Of a stretch of 64,000 nucleotides of DNA, positions 1 to 10,418 are shown in pieces. The notes under the pieces were generated by a model. That model was not told the origin of the DNA, searched no databases, and saw only the letters and a program-made list of their open reading frames with translations. How positions within the stretch are numbered: the first letter of the stretch is position 1; each line of letters starts with the position of its first letter. Source of the stretch: Poa pratensis (taxonomy: Eukaryota > Streptophyta > Magnoliopsida > Poales > Poaceae); the NCBI GenBank assembly GCA_947311845.1, contig CAMZMU010000117.1, forward strand, positions 75,195,862-75,259,861, written 5' to 3'. Made by a program: the position numbers and the translations under genes.

Positions 1-878
1 GCTTCCTCGGAATGACAACGTTTGCAGCCCCTACAGATGTGCAAGTCAAATGTTATCTTTAGCCATTAATGGAACAAATATGGAAACATCATACCAAGAT
101 ATTACATATTTATTCATAGGACATTTATTGGAGATATATTTGCATCACAGATGTATATGACTAACACATTTCCAGTCACGTCCTTGTGTTTTTCCTAAAT
201 TTGTAGTTGAGTTACATAGCATATACATATATATATATGACTACGCATTTTCAGTCAGTCCTTGCACGTTTTCCGCTTTTCACTTCATGCTCAAGTTCTT
301 CTGAAATTTTCCTCGTGAAACACATTGTGAATAACATGAAGACATTATAGATATATGATACACCATCCTATCTAATTTGTAGCTTTTATAAATTACTTTC
401 AAACAAATGAAATTGGAACGATCGATGTGCACACGACCAAAATAAAAACATAAAAATATGGAGCATGTGCATGATTTTTTATGATATATAAGTTGGGTAT
501 TGTAGCTCTAAGATAAATGATACATGATTTAGTCTGATCATCTATTTTTAGACATCATATATTCAAGTGCAACATCGATTATAATACTTCAAATATTGCA
601 AGAAAAAATGGTTGCTCTGTAAAGTCATTTCTAGAAATACTATACGTAGAAGGATGAAACTGCAAAAAGTGGATATATATACCACATAATCTATCTTTAA
701 TTCTAGGATCATTAACTGTAGTATAAATACCCCCATAACTCCGTTGCGCATCCCACTTGATATCTGCATACTGTGACCAAGGTTTGTATATATTGAACAT
801 CATCTGTCTGTGTACGTAGCATTCAGATGCACTTATACTCCATCCTTTGCAGTTCCGTTTCTCACTGTTAGCATACTA
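1..878. other. Non-coding upstream region
   Basis: This AT-rich stretch contains short TA runs (near 222-240) but no open frame with recognisable protein similarity, no splice-flanked exon and no RNA gene that I can see. It is probably intergenic sequence and distal promoter of the Aux/IAA-like gene that starts at 1110. Confidence 0.5.
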
Positions 879-1002
879 CTCCCTCTGTTCTAAAATAAGT
901 GTCTCAAAGTTGTCCAAAAATAAATGTATCTATACTTGTTTCATGTCTAAATACATCAATTTTTTTAGCAAATTTAAGACAGTTATTTTGGGACGGAGGG
1001 AG
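879..1002. mobile_element. Stowaway MITE (Tc1/mariner-type)
   Basis: The ends are inverted: CTCCCTCTGTTCTAAAATAA on the left, and TTATTTTGGGACGGAGGGAG on the right. TA dinucleotides flank both ends (877-878 and 1003-1004), the Stowaway target duplication. Length about 124 bp, no coding capacity. It lies about 105 bp upstream of the predicted Aux/IAA-like start codon, so it sits in that gene's proximal promoter or 5' UTR. Confidence 0.9.
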
Positions 1003-1109
1003 TATTTCTTTGTCAGAATACCGTAATTAAAGTTTGTCTCGAATCACTAGCTTGCTGTTTTGAGAAATTCATCTTGGTTAGAGACCAGAGATCATAGGAT
1101 ATATCTCCA

Positions 1110-2635
1110 ATGGATGCTTATCTTGTACCCGAGGGAAAGCCAAGGTTGTCACCAAGAAGGCTTGTGAAGGTTTTCTTGCACGGGAAGCCCTTCGGAAGGA
1201 AGATAAATTTGTCTGTCCACAACAGTTATGAATCACTGTCCTTTACATTGAAAAGATTGGGCAACAACTATTCACGTAAGTATCTTTTTAACACTTGTAT
1301 GCTATAATTGTAAGATATGCATGGATTTTCGTTATATATGAATATTCAAAATATGAACCTACATGGATATGTGGCCTCCGTCATATAATTCAAATGCAAC
1401 ATCTGAAACTAGCACTTGTATATTCATGTTTAGAATAAGAAATTCCCTTAACATGGAGCCCAAAAAAAAAAAAAGAAATAAAACATTACAAGATAGGTTT
1501 TTCTCCCCGCTTCCATTTTTTTAGTTCACCTTGGTCTTTTTTCTCTAGGGTTAAGGCGCATATATTTTCTTAGGATCGATAGAGGATTTAGAGCTTCATT
1601 TACTTATGGTAACAAAGTTGCCCATGCAAATTGAAAGAACAGATCGGGTGTCTTCTAGCACTCTTGGAAGACAATGTCACTCACTCTTGTCTACATGTTT
1701 AAGTTTGACCTAACTTTTATAAAAATTCAAAAGCTACAATATATCCGATGAATGTATCATCTATTGATCCTTATCACTATAATTGTACGTGGGCCACTAA
1801 GAAACATGCAAGTGAGATCTTTCCTCTTTTGGGATTAAATAAACTTTTTACTTTTAAAATGTGTCGCTATTTATTTATTTATTAAAGTTTTGTCCATTGT
1901 TTTTCTTAGTGTCACAGTTCGAGCTTAGTGGCATGGAAATCAGTGAAGCAGATGGTGTGTTAGATGAGAATGACTTCATTCTTTTGTATGACAATGCGGA
2001 CGGTGATCGTTTCTTTCTCGGCGAAGTCCCATGGGAGTGAGTTCTTGGATCTGGATCTAGGGAGTATTATGTTTATCACTTCTGTAGAATTTATAGTTTC
2101 TTTTCATAATGATGAAATAGTAAGAGTTTACTGTTGCAGAGATTTCACCATTTCAGTCAAGAAGATCTACATTCTTCCTGGAGAAAAACAAGATGGTGCG
2201 TGCAAATAATATATTTATTTACATGCATTTCCCATCAATAGGCAAATGAGAACCTCAACTTAACTTGATTAATTTTCTAAAATAGATACGTTCAAAAAGT
2301 TAAGCCTTTTGTTGAACTAAGAAAGTGTTGTAGCATACAAAATCACAGTTTGCTAAAGAAACAAAAGATATAATCTTGTGAAGAATAACAACATACAGTG
2401 AACGCATGCAGACAATGCAGATTATCTGGAGGAGGGAGATGGAGATAATGGTGATGTCAATGCTGCTCCTGCTGATCATGGAAACGAAGGTGCCACTGGT
2501 GAAGATGGAGCCCTTGCTGCTGTTGTTGCTCAGGAAGTCGATGGAGACAAAGCTTGTGACGACGAAGATGTAGCTGCTGGTGAGGATGGAGACAATCATG
2601 TTGTCGAGAATGGAGACGACAGTTCCGAGGAATAG
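1110..2635 (+). CDS. Aux/IAA-like protein, PB1 domain only, acidic C-terminal tail
   Basis: Four exons with GT-AG introns fit one frame: 1110-1275, 1910-2036, 2140-2195 and 2412-2635, giving about 190 residues. Seen: exon 1 encodes KVFLHGKPFGRKINLSVHNS, which matches Aux/IAA domain III (basic K and the RKI/DL pattern). Exons 2-3 encode domain IV with DENDFILLYDNADGDRFFLG, followed by the VPWE motif and SVKKIYIL. Exon 4 is an Asp/Glu/Ala-rich tail ending SSEE. Known: Aux/IAA proteins dimerise with ARF factors through domains III-IV (a PB1 fold), repress auxin genes through the LxLxL domain I, and are degraded through the GWPP degron of domain II. Here only about 19 residues precede the PB1 region, so domains I and II are missing. 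Inferred: a nuclear PB1-only protein that could interfere with ARF/IAA contacts and would escape auxin-driven decay. Rice has comparable short Aux/IAA members. An upstream exon or pseudogene status cannot be excluded. Confidence 0.75.
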
Positions 2636-2862
2636 CTGAGAAATATTAAGAGTGCCATCCATGCATGAGCTTACCTCGCAAGCATGGTTGCAGCTACACG
2701 TTGCTTTTCTGGCTTAGCTAGTTTGCCTTTCCCCTTATGCATCCCTATGAATCTAAGAAACAAAATATTCACCTCTTTCGCTTCAGATGTATTTATACAT
2801 TGTTATCCTCGTAGAGGGTGATCACAAGATGTATCGTCTCGGTACAAAGGCGGTTGGTTTGA

Positions 2863-2923
2863 TACTCCTCGGAACTGCCATCTCCATCCGCAACAACATC
2901 ATCATCTCCATCCTCACCAGCAG
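2863..2923 (-). pseudogene. Inverted fragment of Aux/IAA-like exon 4 (copy 1)
   Basis: Read on the minus strand, this 61-bp stretch matches the end of exon 4 of the gene at 1110-2635 (CTGCTGGTGAGGATGGAGA, then ATGTTGT and AGTTCCGAGGA). By eye about 50 of 60 bases agree. The minus-strand frame encodes an acidic stretch like the gene's tail and runs on past the position of the gene's stop. It lies about 230 bp downstream of its apparent source in opposite orientation. It could be a piece of a paralogous gene on the minus strand or a fragment carried by a transposon. Confidence 0.6.
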
Positions 2924-3823
2924 GAGATATAAGGAGAACGTACATAGTGATTCCCAAGCTCCTTTTGCTCTAGGAAAATCCTTGCTCTAATCATCACTCC
3001 CATGCATGTGACAAGGTCAAGTTTTTCTGCACCCGCTCCCGTCATTCGGCAATCGGCACATATAATAGGAATGGTGTGTGCTACGACCAACCTCGTTCGG
3101 GGGTATATACACGCTAGCTTTATCTCTTCATAGCTTGTTCTCGTACAAGGAGCTCTTGAGAAGGTTTATCCCCCTCGTTGATACCGATTGCATGGTGCGC
3201 CAACGATTTTACTTACGATCTTCTTTTTAGTTTCCTCGGTTTTCCTTTCACTGAGCGAAAATATGCATCCGGTCATAGGGATGGCTGGTGTCAAGATCTG
3301 CTCCATCCGTTAAAAAAAATCTGGACCATCAACCTAATCCTCTTTTGGCATTCGTGAAAAAGGAATAAAGATAGCTTTCGGTGCATACATTTTTTAGATG
3401 TTAGGAAAATATATTTGGTAGTTTTGTAAAATCTTGAAAAAAAACACGTCCATAGATATTTAACCTAAAACATACCTTTGCAATTTTTTGGTCAGGTTTT
3501 TTTGTTAGGTTTATTTTTCAGGTAATACATCCATTCGTTATTTCTTCAGAAATGAGAAAATGAGAAAGTTTTACAGTAAATTTTGGAACTTGATCCTGGT
3601 ATGACGTAAGCTATGATATAAGTTTTTTTTAAAGGGAAAGCTATGCTAGGTTTGATGTCACTACTCTCTGTCAAGCAGTAGTCCATTTTTTGAGATTTGA
3701 GATCAGCTGCAACCAAGTTGTGATCGCAGCCCAGGAATCTACCTTGGTACTGTAGTAATGAAGACCTCCAGCCCAGGAGAAACCCACCATGAGGAGGTTA
3801 TGTATACTTAAACTTCAGGGTAC

Positions 3824-5172
3824 CACTAAAAAAAGAGTTCCCTTTGGAAATGGCACTTTAGCAACGCGAGCAAGCCACGTGGTGCACAGCATGAGGTGGC
3901 AAAATCCAATTTTTGTACGTGCGTGTGCGTCCCGTACGAGAAAGAAAAGTCACCGTGCGTGGTGTGCTAGGACCGTGTCCTGGAGGCATGTGCTTTTTTT
4001 TTGCATGGTGCTTTTTTCCCTTTGCATGGTGTGTGTCATGTACGTTGGTTGTACGCGTCTGTATGTTTGGTGCCAATCTCCCGCGCGTATTCGAATGTAC
4101 ATGTTGCTACTATACAGAAGCCGGCAAGTACAGAATCATTTAGTACATAGTACAAAATAATAGGTTGTACAACTACATAGATATAAAGTTGTACAACTAA
4201 AGAGACACAAGTTGTACAACGTACAACTAACAGGTTGTACAACTAAACAGATGCATGTTGTACAACAACATAACACATGTTGTACAACTAGACAGACACA
4301 AATTGTACAGACACATGTTGTACAACTAAACAGACACAGATTGTACAACTAGCAGGTTGTACAGACACATGTTGTACAAATATATAGGCACATGTTGTAC
4401 AACTATGCAGACACGGTTTGTACAGACACAGATTGTACAACTAGACAGACACAAGTTGTACAAACACGGGTTGTACAACTATATAGGCACATGTTGTACA
4501 ACTACGCAAACACAGATTGTACAACTACACAGACACAGGTTGTACAACTATATATAACCGGTTGTACAAAAAAAAAAGTTCGTCGAAACATATCAACATG
4601 GGATCTAGTTTTGAAGATCTCGACGCGAGGAGCTCAAAAGTGAAAACGGTTCGTAATTTGGATAAACGGTTCTCAAGATATTTCGTTTTTAAAATTCGGG
4701 TTTGAAAAATAAAAGGGAAAAAGCTGCCCTCCCACCTCACTATCCCTTCTCTCTCATCATACAAAAGTATAGAAAAAAAGGAAGTACAAAATACAGAGAA
4801 GTTGGAGTACAACAACACATAACAGGCTGTACAACTATACATAACCGGAAGTACAAAAAAAAAGTTCTTTGAAACCTATCAACATGGGATCTAGTTTTGA
4901 AGATCTCGACGCGAGGAGCTCAAAAGTGAAAACGGTTCGTAATTTGGATAAACGGTTCTCAAGATATTTCATTTTTTATAAACGAATCACAAAATAAATG
5001 CACATACAACCCTCCGCACGGAGAAGCAGAAATCCCACCAAAATTCTCTCATGCTGCCACTTGTCACATATTCAAGCACCCACGGGGTACCGCGTGAAAG
5101 GAGAAGCTGACACTTGTCATCACGCCACGGTCCGCTGGGTTCCCTTTGCAAAGGGAACCCTTTTTTCTAGTG
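3824..5172. mobile_element. Small non-autonomous CACTA element
   Basis: The left end is CACTAAAAAAAGAGTTCCC and the right end, on the minus strand, is CACTAGAAAAAAGGGTTCCC, a good CACTA-type inverted repeat. Length is 1349 bp with no transposase, so it would be moved in trans. The interior holds a palindrome array (4164-4570) and a direct repeat of about 110 bp (about 4575-4685 and 4870-4978). The 3-bp flanks (TAC and ATT) do not match, so the target duplication is not visible. The element interrupts duplicated unit copy 1; the uninterrupted form is seen near 35915-35935. Confidence 0.8.
4164..4570. repeat. Array of about 20 TTGTACAA palindromes
   Basis: The perfect or near-perfect palindrome GTTGTACAAC occurs about every 16-25 bp, separated by variable linkers of the type TAAACAGACACA. 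CACTA elements of the Spm type carry clustered short subterminal motifs bound by their own accessory protein (TnpA), and this array would fit that role, though it is internal rather than strictly terminal. The motif also occurs outside the main array near 4826. Confidence 0.75.
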
Positions 5173-5284
5173 ATTTCCTAAACTTCATCTACTGGATCGC
5201 AGCCCATCCAAGACGGGCCCGTATATTTATTTCAGCCCTTTCTCGCAGAAGTTGAGTCAGGCCCTGCATGAGCTTACCTCGCAA

Positions 5285-5506
5285 GGATGGAGCCATTGCA
5301 GGCCAGCTGCAACTGACCGATGGGCTCGAAGGCGATGGCCCATCAGCAAAGAAAAACTTGTCCCAAGCTCTCGAGGATGAGGCAGGGAAAGAATCTGGGG
5401 GTGTGAGTGTGTCCCGGTGAAGAAACCAGACCCGAAGAGGCTGAGGAAAAGTGACACAAATACTGAGTTGGCGGGCTCCGACACGGAGCGCCGCCCGGGA
5501 CAATGA
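5285..5506 (+). pseudogene. LINE ORF1 C-terminal remnant
   Basis: A frame beginning DGAIAGQLQLTDGLEGDGP runs to a TGA at about 5418-5420. A +1 shift just before it continues as KKPDPKRLRKSDTNTELAG and ends at TGA 5504-5506. The charged, low-complexity character fits the tail of a plant LINE ORF1 (nucleic-acid-binding protein), but no zinc knuckle remains. The stop overlaps the ORF2 start (ATGA), the compact arrangement expected between ORF1 and ORF2. Confidence 0.45.
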
Positions 5507-7298
5507 GTTGCATCTGTTCGAACTGTCGTGGACTGGGAAGTGAAGCGACAGTTCGAGAGCTTCATGACCTCGTGAAGCGTTTCAAACCTACCGTACTCTG
5601 TGTTGTTGAGACTCAATTGCACAAGTTACGGGTTGAAGGACTAGCTAGGAGTCTAGGGTATGATCATGGTTTTGCTGTGAGTAGTTCCGGGCGTAGTGGA
5701 CGCCTAGGGATTTTTTGGAATGATGAAATAAAGGTTGAAGTCTTACCTTATTCGCAGTATCATCTAGATGCGATTATTACCGAGGGGGATAATGACCCCT
5801 GGAGGCTGACATGTGTGTACGGCGAGGCGACAGTTGCTGAGCGGCACAAATCTTGGGACATGCTAAAATACATAAAATCCTCGTCATATCTGCCGTGGAT
5901 GTGTATAGGTGATTTCAATGAGGTTTTGCACCAGCATGAGCACGAGGGAGTGGTGGAGCGGAGCCTAGGTCAGATTGAGGGCTTCCGCGAAGCATTGGAT
6001 GTGTGTGAGCTAGCCGACCTAGGCTATGTAGGAAATAAATGGACCTTTGAAAAAAGGGTGGCAGGGGGCTCATTCTATAGAGTCCGGCTGGACAGGGCTG
6101 TGGCCACGGCGCCATGGAGCGTGCGGTTCCTGCTAGCCACGCTCCGGCACCTCACAGGCGTATCTTCGGATCACAGCCCAATCTTCCTCAGGTGGCGAGA
6201 AACAGCACACCAGCGTCGCGTTACAGAAGACAGGATCTTACAATATGAACTAATGTGGGAGAAGCATGAGAATTTCAAACCGCACTTGGCTGATGTGTGG
6301 CAAGCAGAGGGGAAAGCAACATCAATGCAGCAGCTCCAGCAGAAGATCGCCCGGGTCTCGAGATTGTTGGAGCAGTGGGGGACAAATACCTTTGGACATG
6401 TCCGAAGGGAAATCAAACAGCTAAGTGATCGGCTGGAGGTGCTACGATCGGATGCAGCCCGGCAAGGCCCATCCTATGAGGAAACAAAAAATCATCAACG
6501 ACTCCTAGAACTTTATGAACGGGAGGAAGTTATGTGGCGCCAGCGATCGAGGGTCCAGTGGCTCGCGGAGGGTGACAAAAACACACGTTTTTTTCATCTA
6601 AGGGCAAGCCAGCGAAAGAAGAAGAATCGCATATGCAGACTCAAGCGGCCGAACGGCGAGGTAACGGAGTCTGAACCAGAGATGGCAGCCCTCACACGCG
6701 ATTTCTACGACACTCTATACCGCTCCGAGGGAGTGTCACATGGAAGAGGTGCTGAACGTGGTCCCTGTCAAAGTGACGGCGTAGATGAACGTGAAACTGG
6801 TAAAGCCATTCGAGGAGAAGGAGGTCAAGGACGCCCTTTTCCAAATGTTCCCTACGAAGGCCCCGGGACCCGATGGTTTCCCAGCGCATTTCTTTCAAAC
6901 CCACTGGGATATGTGTGGAGAGGAGGTTACCTTGGCAGTTCTCAGAGTGCTCAAGGGAGAAGATGATATGAGAGACATAAATCGTACTTTCATTGTACTC
7001 ATACCGAAGGTGGCTAGCCCAGAGGAGTTGAGGCAGTTTCGGCCCATCAGTTTATGTAACATTATATATAAAATTGCCTCGAAAGTCATGGCGAACAGGC
7101 TGAAGGTTTGTTTGCCTGAAATTATTTCTGAGGATCAATCGGCGTTTGTCCCAGGAAGGCTTATTACAGACAACATTATTGATGCATATGAGTGCCTCCA
7201 TTTTATGGAGAGGAACCGATCGAAGAGGAACCGTTTTTGTGCGCTCAAGCTCGACATGCGGAAAGCTTATGACCGGCTAGAGTGGACATACCTAGAGG
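5503..7298 (+). pseudogene. LINE ORF2, part 1: endonuclease and N-terminal reverse transcriptase
   Basis: From ATG 5503: SCICSNCRGLGSEATV (endonuclease N-terminus), VVETQ (catalytic Glu), CIGDFNEVL (catalytic Asp/Asn), and SSDHSPIFL (catalytic Asp-His), so an intact APE-type endonuclease of about 230 residues. A spacer follows with WLAEGDKNTRFFHLRAS, common in plant L1 elements. The frame is lost near 6735 and an in-frame TAG stands at 6782-6784. RT then resumes with APGPDGFPAHFF, FRPISLCNIIYKIASKV, DQSAFVPGRLITDNI and motif A (KLDMRKAYDRLEW, metal-binding Asp), up to the CACTA insertion at 7299. The endonuclease nicks target DNA and RT copies the RNA at the nick (target-primed reverse transcription). 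Not functional as it stands. Confidence 0.9.
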
Positions 7299-7619
7299 CA
7301 CTACAAAGGAAAACATTTTTTTGACAAATCACTTTCGTCATGCATTAGCCAATTTTCGTCAACGATTACATGGGGGTGACGAAATTTTTTCGTCATGGGG
7401 TTCGTCACTGAAGCTCCGTCATAAAATATCCGGGGTGACGGTATGCATTTTTTCGTCACTGTCAAACCGTTTGATGTTGACGAAGTGAAATTCGTCACCG
7501 TTGAGGTTAATCGTTGACGAATAGATTTGTCACTGAAAATTGGAGCTTTCGTCAATATCAAAATGTAGGGATGCTTCTGATTGGTCCAAAAGAACTAACG
7601 TGGCATTCTGTCATGTGGG

Positions 7620-7960
7620 ACCCGCGTGGAGCTGAGTGGTAGGACACAAAAACTTCTGACAAGTGGGACCAGTTGGTTGCCGACATTTGGGTCCAAAAAA
7701 ATTGCGGACTGGTGGGACCCACAAACTTCTGACAAGTGGGACCAGTTGTTGCCGACATGTGGGTCCAAAAAATTGCTGACTGGTGGGACCCACAAACTTC
7801 TAACAAGTGGGACCAGTTGTTGCCGACATGTGGGTCCCAAAAAAATTGCTGACTGGTTGGACCCACAAACTTCTGAAAAGTGGGACCAGTTGATTGCCGA
7901 CATGCGGGTCCCAAAAAAATTGCTGACTGGTTAGACCCACAAATTTCTGACAAGTGGGAC
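7620..7960. repeat. Tandem repeat block inside CACTA
   Basis: Four or so copies of a unit of about 75-80 bp containing GACAAGTGGGACCAG, TTGCCGACATGTGGGTCC, AAAAAATTGC and GACTGGTGGGACCCAC. Units differ by small indels and substitutions. Open frames on both strands here only reflect the repeat periodicity. Confidence 0.8.
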
Positions 7961-8170
7961 CATTAGTTGCTGCCACGTGTTTCCATTTGATGGTGACGGT
8001 GTTACATTTTCCGTCACCTTTTGAATTTGACAATAAATTCAAAATTTGTAATATTTGTGAAAATTTGGAAACAAATATAATTTGGGAAAACATATAAAAT
8101 GGTAGACAAAAAATATCATATCATAAATGGTGGCACACATAGTGTATATAGGTCTGACGGACAGAAAAAT

Positions 8171-8428
8171 TCATAATACAGTACAATGAGGACAGCAAGA
8201 CAAAGAAATTGAAGGACGTGTGACGAAGAATGTTGTAGGATGGCGGTGCACTTGATCAGTTGCCCTGGGATGGTTGCTGGGACGGCCTAAGGAGCAAACT
8301 GAGCAGTGCATCCATTTCTTGCTGCCTCTTTTCATCCGTTCCCGCACAAACTTGATGAAATCGCTAACACCTTTCATGTATTTACCTGTGAACTTATTAG
8401 TGCCATCAGTTATCCAACTTCGATCCAT
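8171..8428 (-). pseudogene. Transposase-associated domain fragment (CACTA)
   Basis: The minus-strand frame starts MDRSWITDGTNKFTGKYMKG followed by VSDFIKF. The pattern RSW-x-(n)-Y-x-x-GV-x-x-F-x-x-F is the start of the plant transposase-associated domain (Pfam PF13963), which precedes the Tnp2 catalytic domain in En/Spm-type CACTA transposases. Only about 30-40 residues of similarity remain and no catalytic domain follows, so this is a deletion remnant. Confidence 0.55.
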
Positions 8429-8919
8429 TGCCTACAATTCAGTTAAGAACGTGCCAACGTTCATCAGAATAGATCTTGAGAACATCAAAATAAATCTAGA
8501 CCTAACGAACTTACAGGAGAAAACACAGCTGATGCGCGTCGCCGCCTCAGATTGCAGCCTTGACGGATTTCTTCTCGCCTCGACGAGAACCCTGGTCGAC
8601 TCGACGGCGGTGCGCAAGATCGCCTAGATAGGCCCTGTCTGGTACCGGCGCGACTTTAACGCGACACACGCGGAAGGAGTAATTAAGGAGACCTTGTTTG
8701 TCGTGACATCCAGATCAAAACCATTGATAAAAAGAAAGGTGCCCTAATTATTAAAAAAAAAAAAATAGTTACGTATCTACAACGTCAGCACAGTTCTATA
8801 TCAGCGGTAACACACCGCGTCGTTCGAGCCCAGCATTGCCTCCCCTTTATTCTGCTTCTTCTTCTCTGGCGACGAGAGCAGCCACTCATCTCCTTCTTCT
8901 TCTTCTCCGGCGACGAGAT

Positions 8920-9495
8920 ATGTCGAGCTCCACTTCAGCCTCCCGCCCCTCGTGGCCCCACTATGGCCCAGTGCCCATGGAGCGATGTCCTGACTGCCCA
9001 CGCATGGCGCCACTCAAACGGAAAACTTCGAAGGAGGACAAGAATGGCAACTATGGCCGAGATTACGTGAAATGCGAGAGCAGGCCAGAGGGGCAGGTTA
9101 GATCTCATGATTTTCCTATATTTATTTTGTTTTTCCTCTCATTTCTTTTTCGTTGGATCTGAGATTTAGGGTTCATGATTTCGTTTCAGATCGTGAAGAA
9201 AGGGAGGGCTTTGATTCATTTCAATGGGGCCACAACCCGGGAGTTGAATCTGCCATCAGATTTCAATGGGGCCGCAACCCGAGAGCTTAATCTGCCGTCA
9301 GTCGTGCAGAATTTGGTCTCTGCCAGCATTGCTCCAAAAGTGGAGGATGCGGATCTAAAGGGAGAATTAAAGAAGATGAACAAGAACTTCAAACAGATGA
9401 TTCAGTTGAAGAAGCAGGCGAATCTGATAGCTTTAGGATTTTATTTTTTCATTGTTGCTCTAGGGTTTACTTACTTGCTGGTCATCACTCGTTAG
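8920..9495 (+). CDS. GRF-type zinc-finger-like protein with C-terminal membrane anchor, carried by CACTA
   Basis: Two exons, 8920-9096 and 9190-9495, joined by a GT-AG intron (CAG/GTTAGA; TTTCAG/ATCG), give about 160 residues in one frame. Exon 1 has a Ser-rich start, then [15 protein letters not shown] and [12 protein letters not shown], the first half of a GRF zinc finger (CxxC ... C). The usual second half (C-x-F-F-x-W) is absent. Exon 2 holds a duplicated FNGA(T/A)TREL(N)LPS segment, a short coiled-coil-like helix ([20 protein letters not shown]), and one hydrophobic segment ([19 protein letters not shown]) near the C-terminus. Small GRF-finger proteins with a coil and a tail anchor are common in grass genomes. 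Inferred: a host gene captured by the transposon and still open, but with an incomplete metal site, so its function is doubtful. Confidence 0.6.
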
Positions 9496-10418
9496 ATATG
9501 TTATCAGTGTGATGTAAGTTTAATGTGTGGATCATGTGCTCTCTGTCTTGCTTAAACTATGTCTCTGTCTCCATCTCTGAATCTTTGTAGTTGTACCATT
9601 GTTTTAACACTTTCAGTTTGTTCAGTTTCGACTAACAACACCGAGAAGAAAAAAAATGTAGTAAATAAAAGTTTTCAACCTTTAGTTTCCCATTGACATA
9701 TCTATTGACAACATAATATATCAAGCATAACATATAGATATATAAATAGAAGTTCTTACATAAAACACGATATAACACGACAGAGATAAAAAAGTTCACG
9801 CTACAGCCAACGACATAACATAGAGAAATATATAAAATAAAAGCCCTAACACACTAGGGAATGCAACACAAGCTTCAGAAGACAGGGCATAGCCTTCACC
9901 GCCATCTTCACTTCTACCAGAGGATCTTCACTGCGTCCGTGGCGCGTCGTGTGGCATCGTGACAGAGCACATCGACACATAGATGCAGGCAGCCTGGATC
10001 ACGTCGCCCCTGCATAGCAGGCTTGTGGCGGCATCGGCACCTGCATAACAGGCTAGGGCAGTGCTACGCGCAATGACGGCCCAACAGTCCAACGGATCCA
10101 CGGCCCAACATACACCACGATCTTGATTTCAGAAATTATAACAAAAATAATTTTAACCTGACATGTGGCTCCTTATTATATTAAATGACGGATTACATAC
10201 AGCACGATCTTGATTTCGTCACCTATTAACATAGACGATGGCAGCCCTTCCGGGTCTGGTAATGGGTGACGATTTTTTGTTGACGAAAAATCAATTCGTC
10301 AAGCATTCACGTAATTGCGTGACGAAAGATGGATTCGTCACCTATTAAGACATATCCTTGACGGTATGCAATTTCGTCACCAGGGTTTTCGTCAACGAAA
10401 ATCACATCTCTTGTAGTG
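9496..10418. other. Right part of CACTA, non-coding
   Basis: After the GRF-type gene the sequence is AT-rich, then moderately GC-rich (about 9890-10110), and ends in a block dense with GTGACGAAA and TTCGTCA motifs (about 10190-10418). I see no exon or protein similarity. Confidence 0.6.

Larger units (their letters stand above)
2663..5267. repeat. Tandemly duplicated unit, copy 1 (split by CACTA element)
   Basis: The unit begins TGCATGAGCTTACCTCGCAA (just after the Aux/IAA-like stop), and the same 20-mer recurs at about 5267, where copy 2 begins. Body sequence such as GGCTTAGCTAGTTTGCC (about 2711) reappears from about 33062, and the end with GGATCGCAGCCCATCCAAG (about 5193) reappears near 35925. 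Without inserts, each copy was about 1.2 kb. The order is co-linear in both copies, so this is one tandem duplication later interrupted by transposons. Apart from the Aux/IAA exon fragment (separate entry), the unit has no recognisable protein. Confidence 0.75.
7299..10418. mobile_element. CACTA element inserted in the LINE reverse transcriptase
   Basis: Left end CACTACAAAGG, right end CTTGTAGTG, with a 3-bp target duplication AGG (7296-7298 and 10419-10421). Removing the element and one AGG restores the LINE RT frame exactly. Length 3120 bp. Both ends are crowded with short TGACGAAA / TTCGTCAC motifs in both orientations, typical CACTA subterminal repeats. Inside are a tandem repeat block (about 7620-7960), a minus-strand transposase-associated fragment and a two-exon GRF-type gene. 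There is no complete transposase, so it is non-autonomous. Confidence 0.93.

Noticed and set aside
2300..2662. Minus-strand open frame of 120 codons
   Set aside because: It lies exactly opposite exon 4 of the Aux/IAA-like gene and has no domain; the acidic GAT/GGA codons read in reverse as Ile/Ser-rich text.
3789..4643. Several open frames on both strands in the small CACTA element
   Set aside because: They are produced by the TTGTACAA repeats and low-complexity sequence; the peptides are periodic and match no family.
7558..8093. Overlapping frames of 100-130 codons on both strands
   Set aside because: They reflect the tandem repeat block inside the CACTA element, with repeated peptides in every frame.
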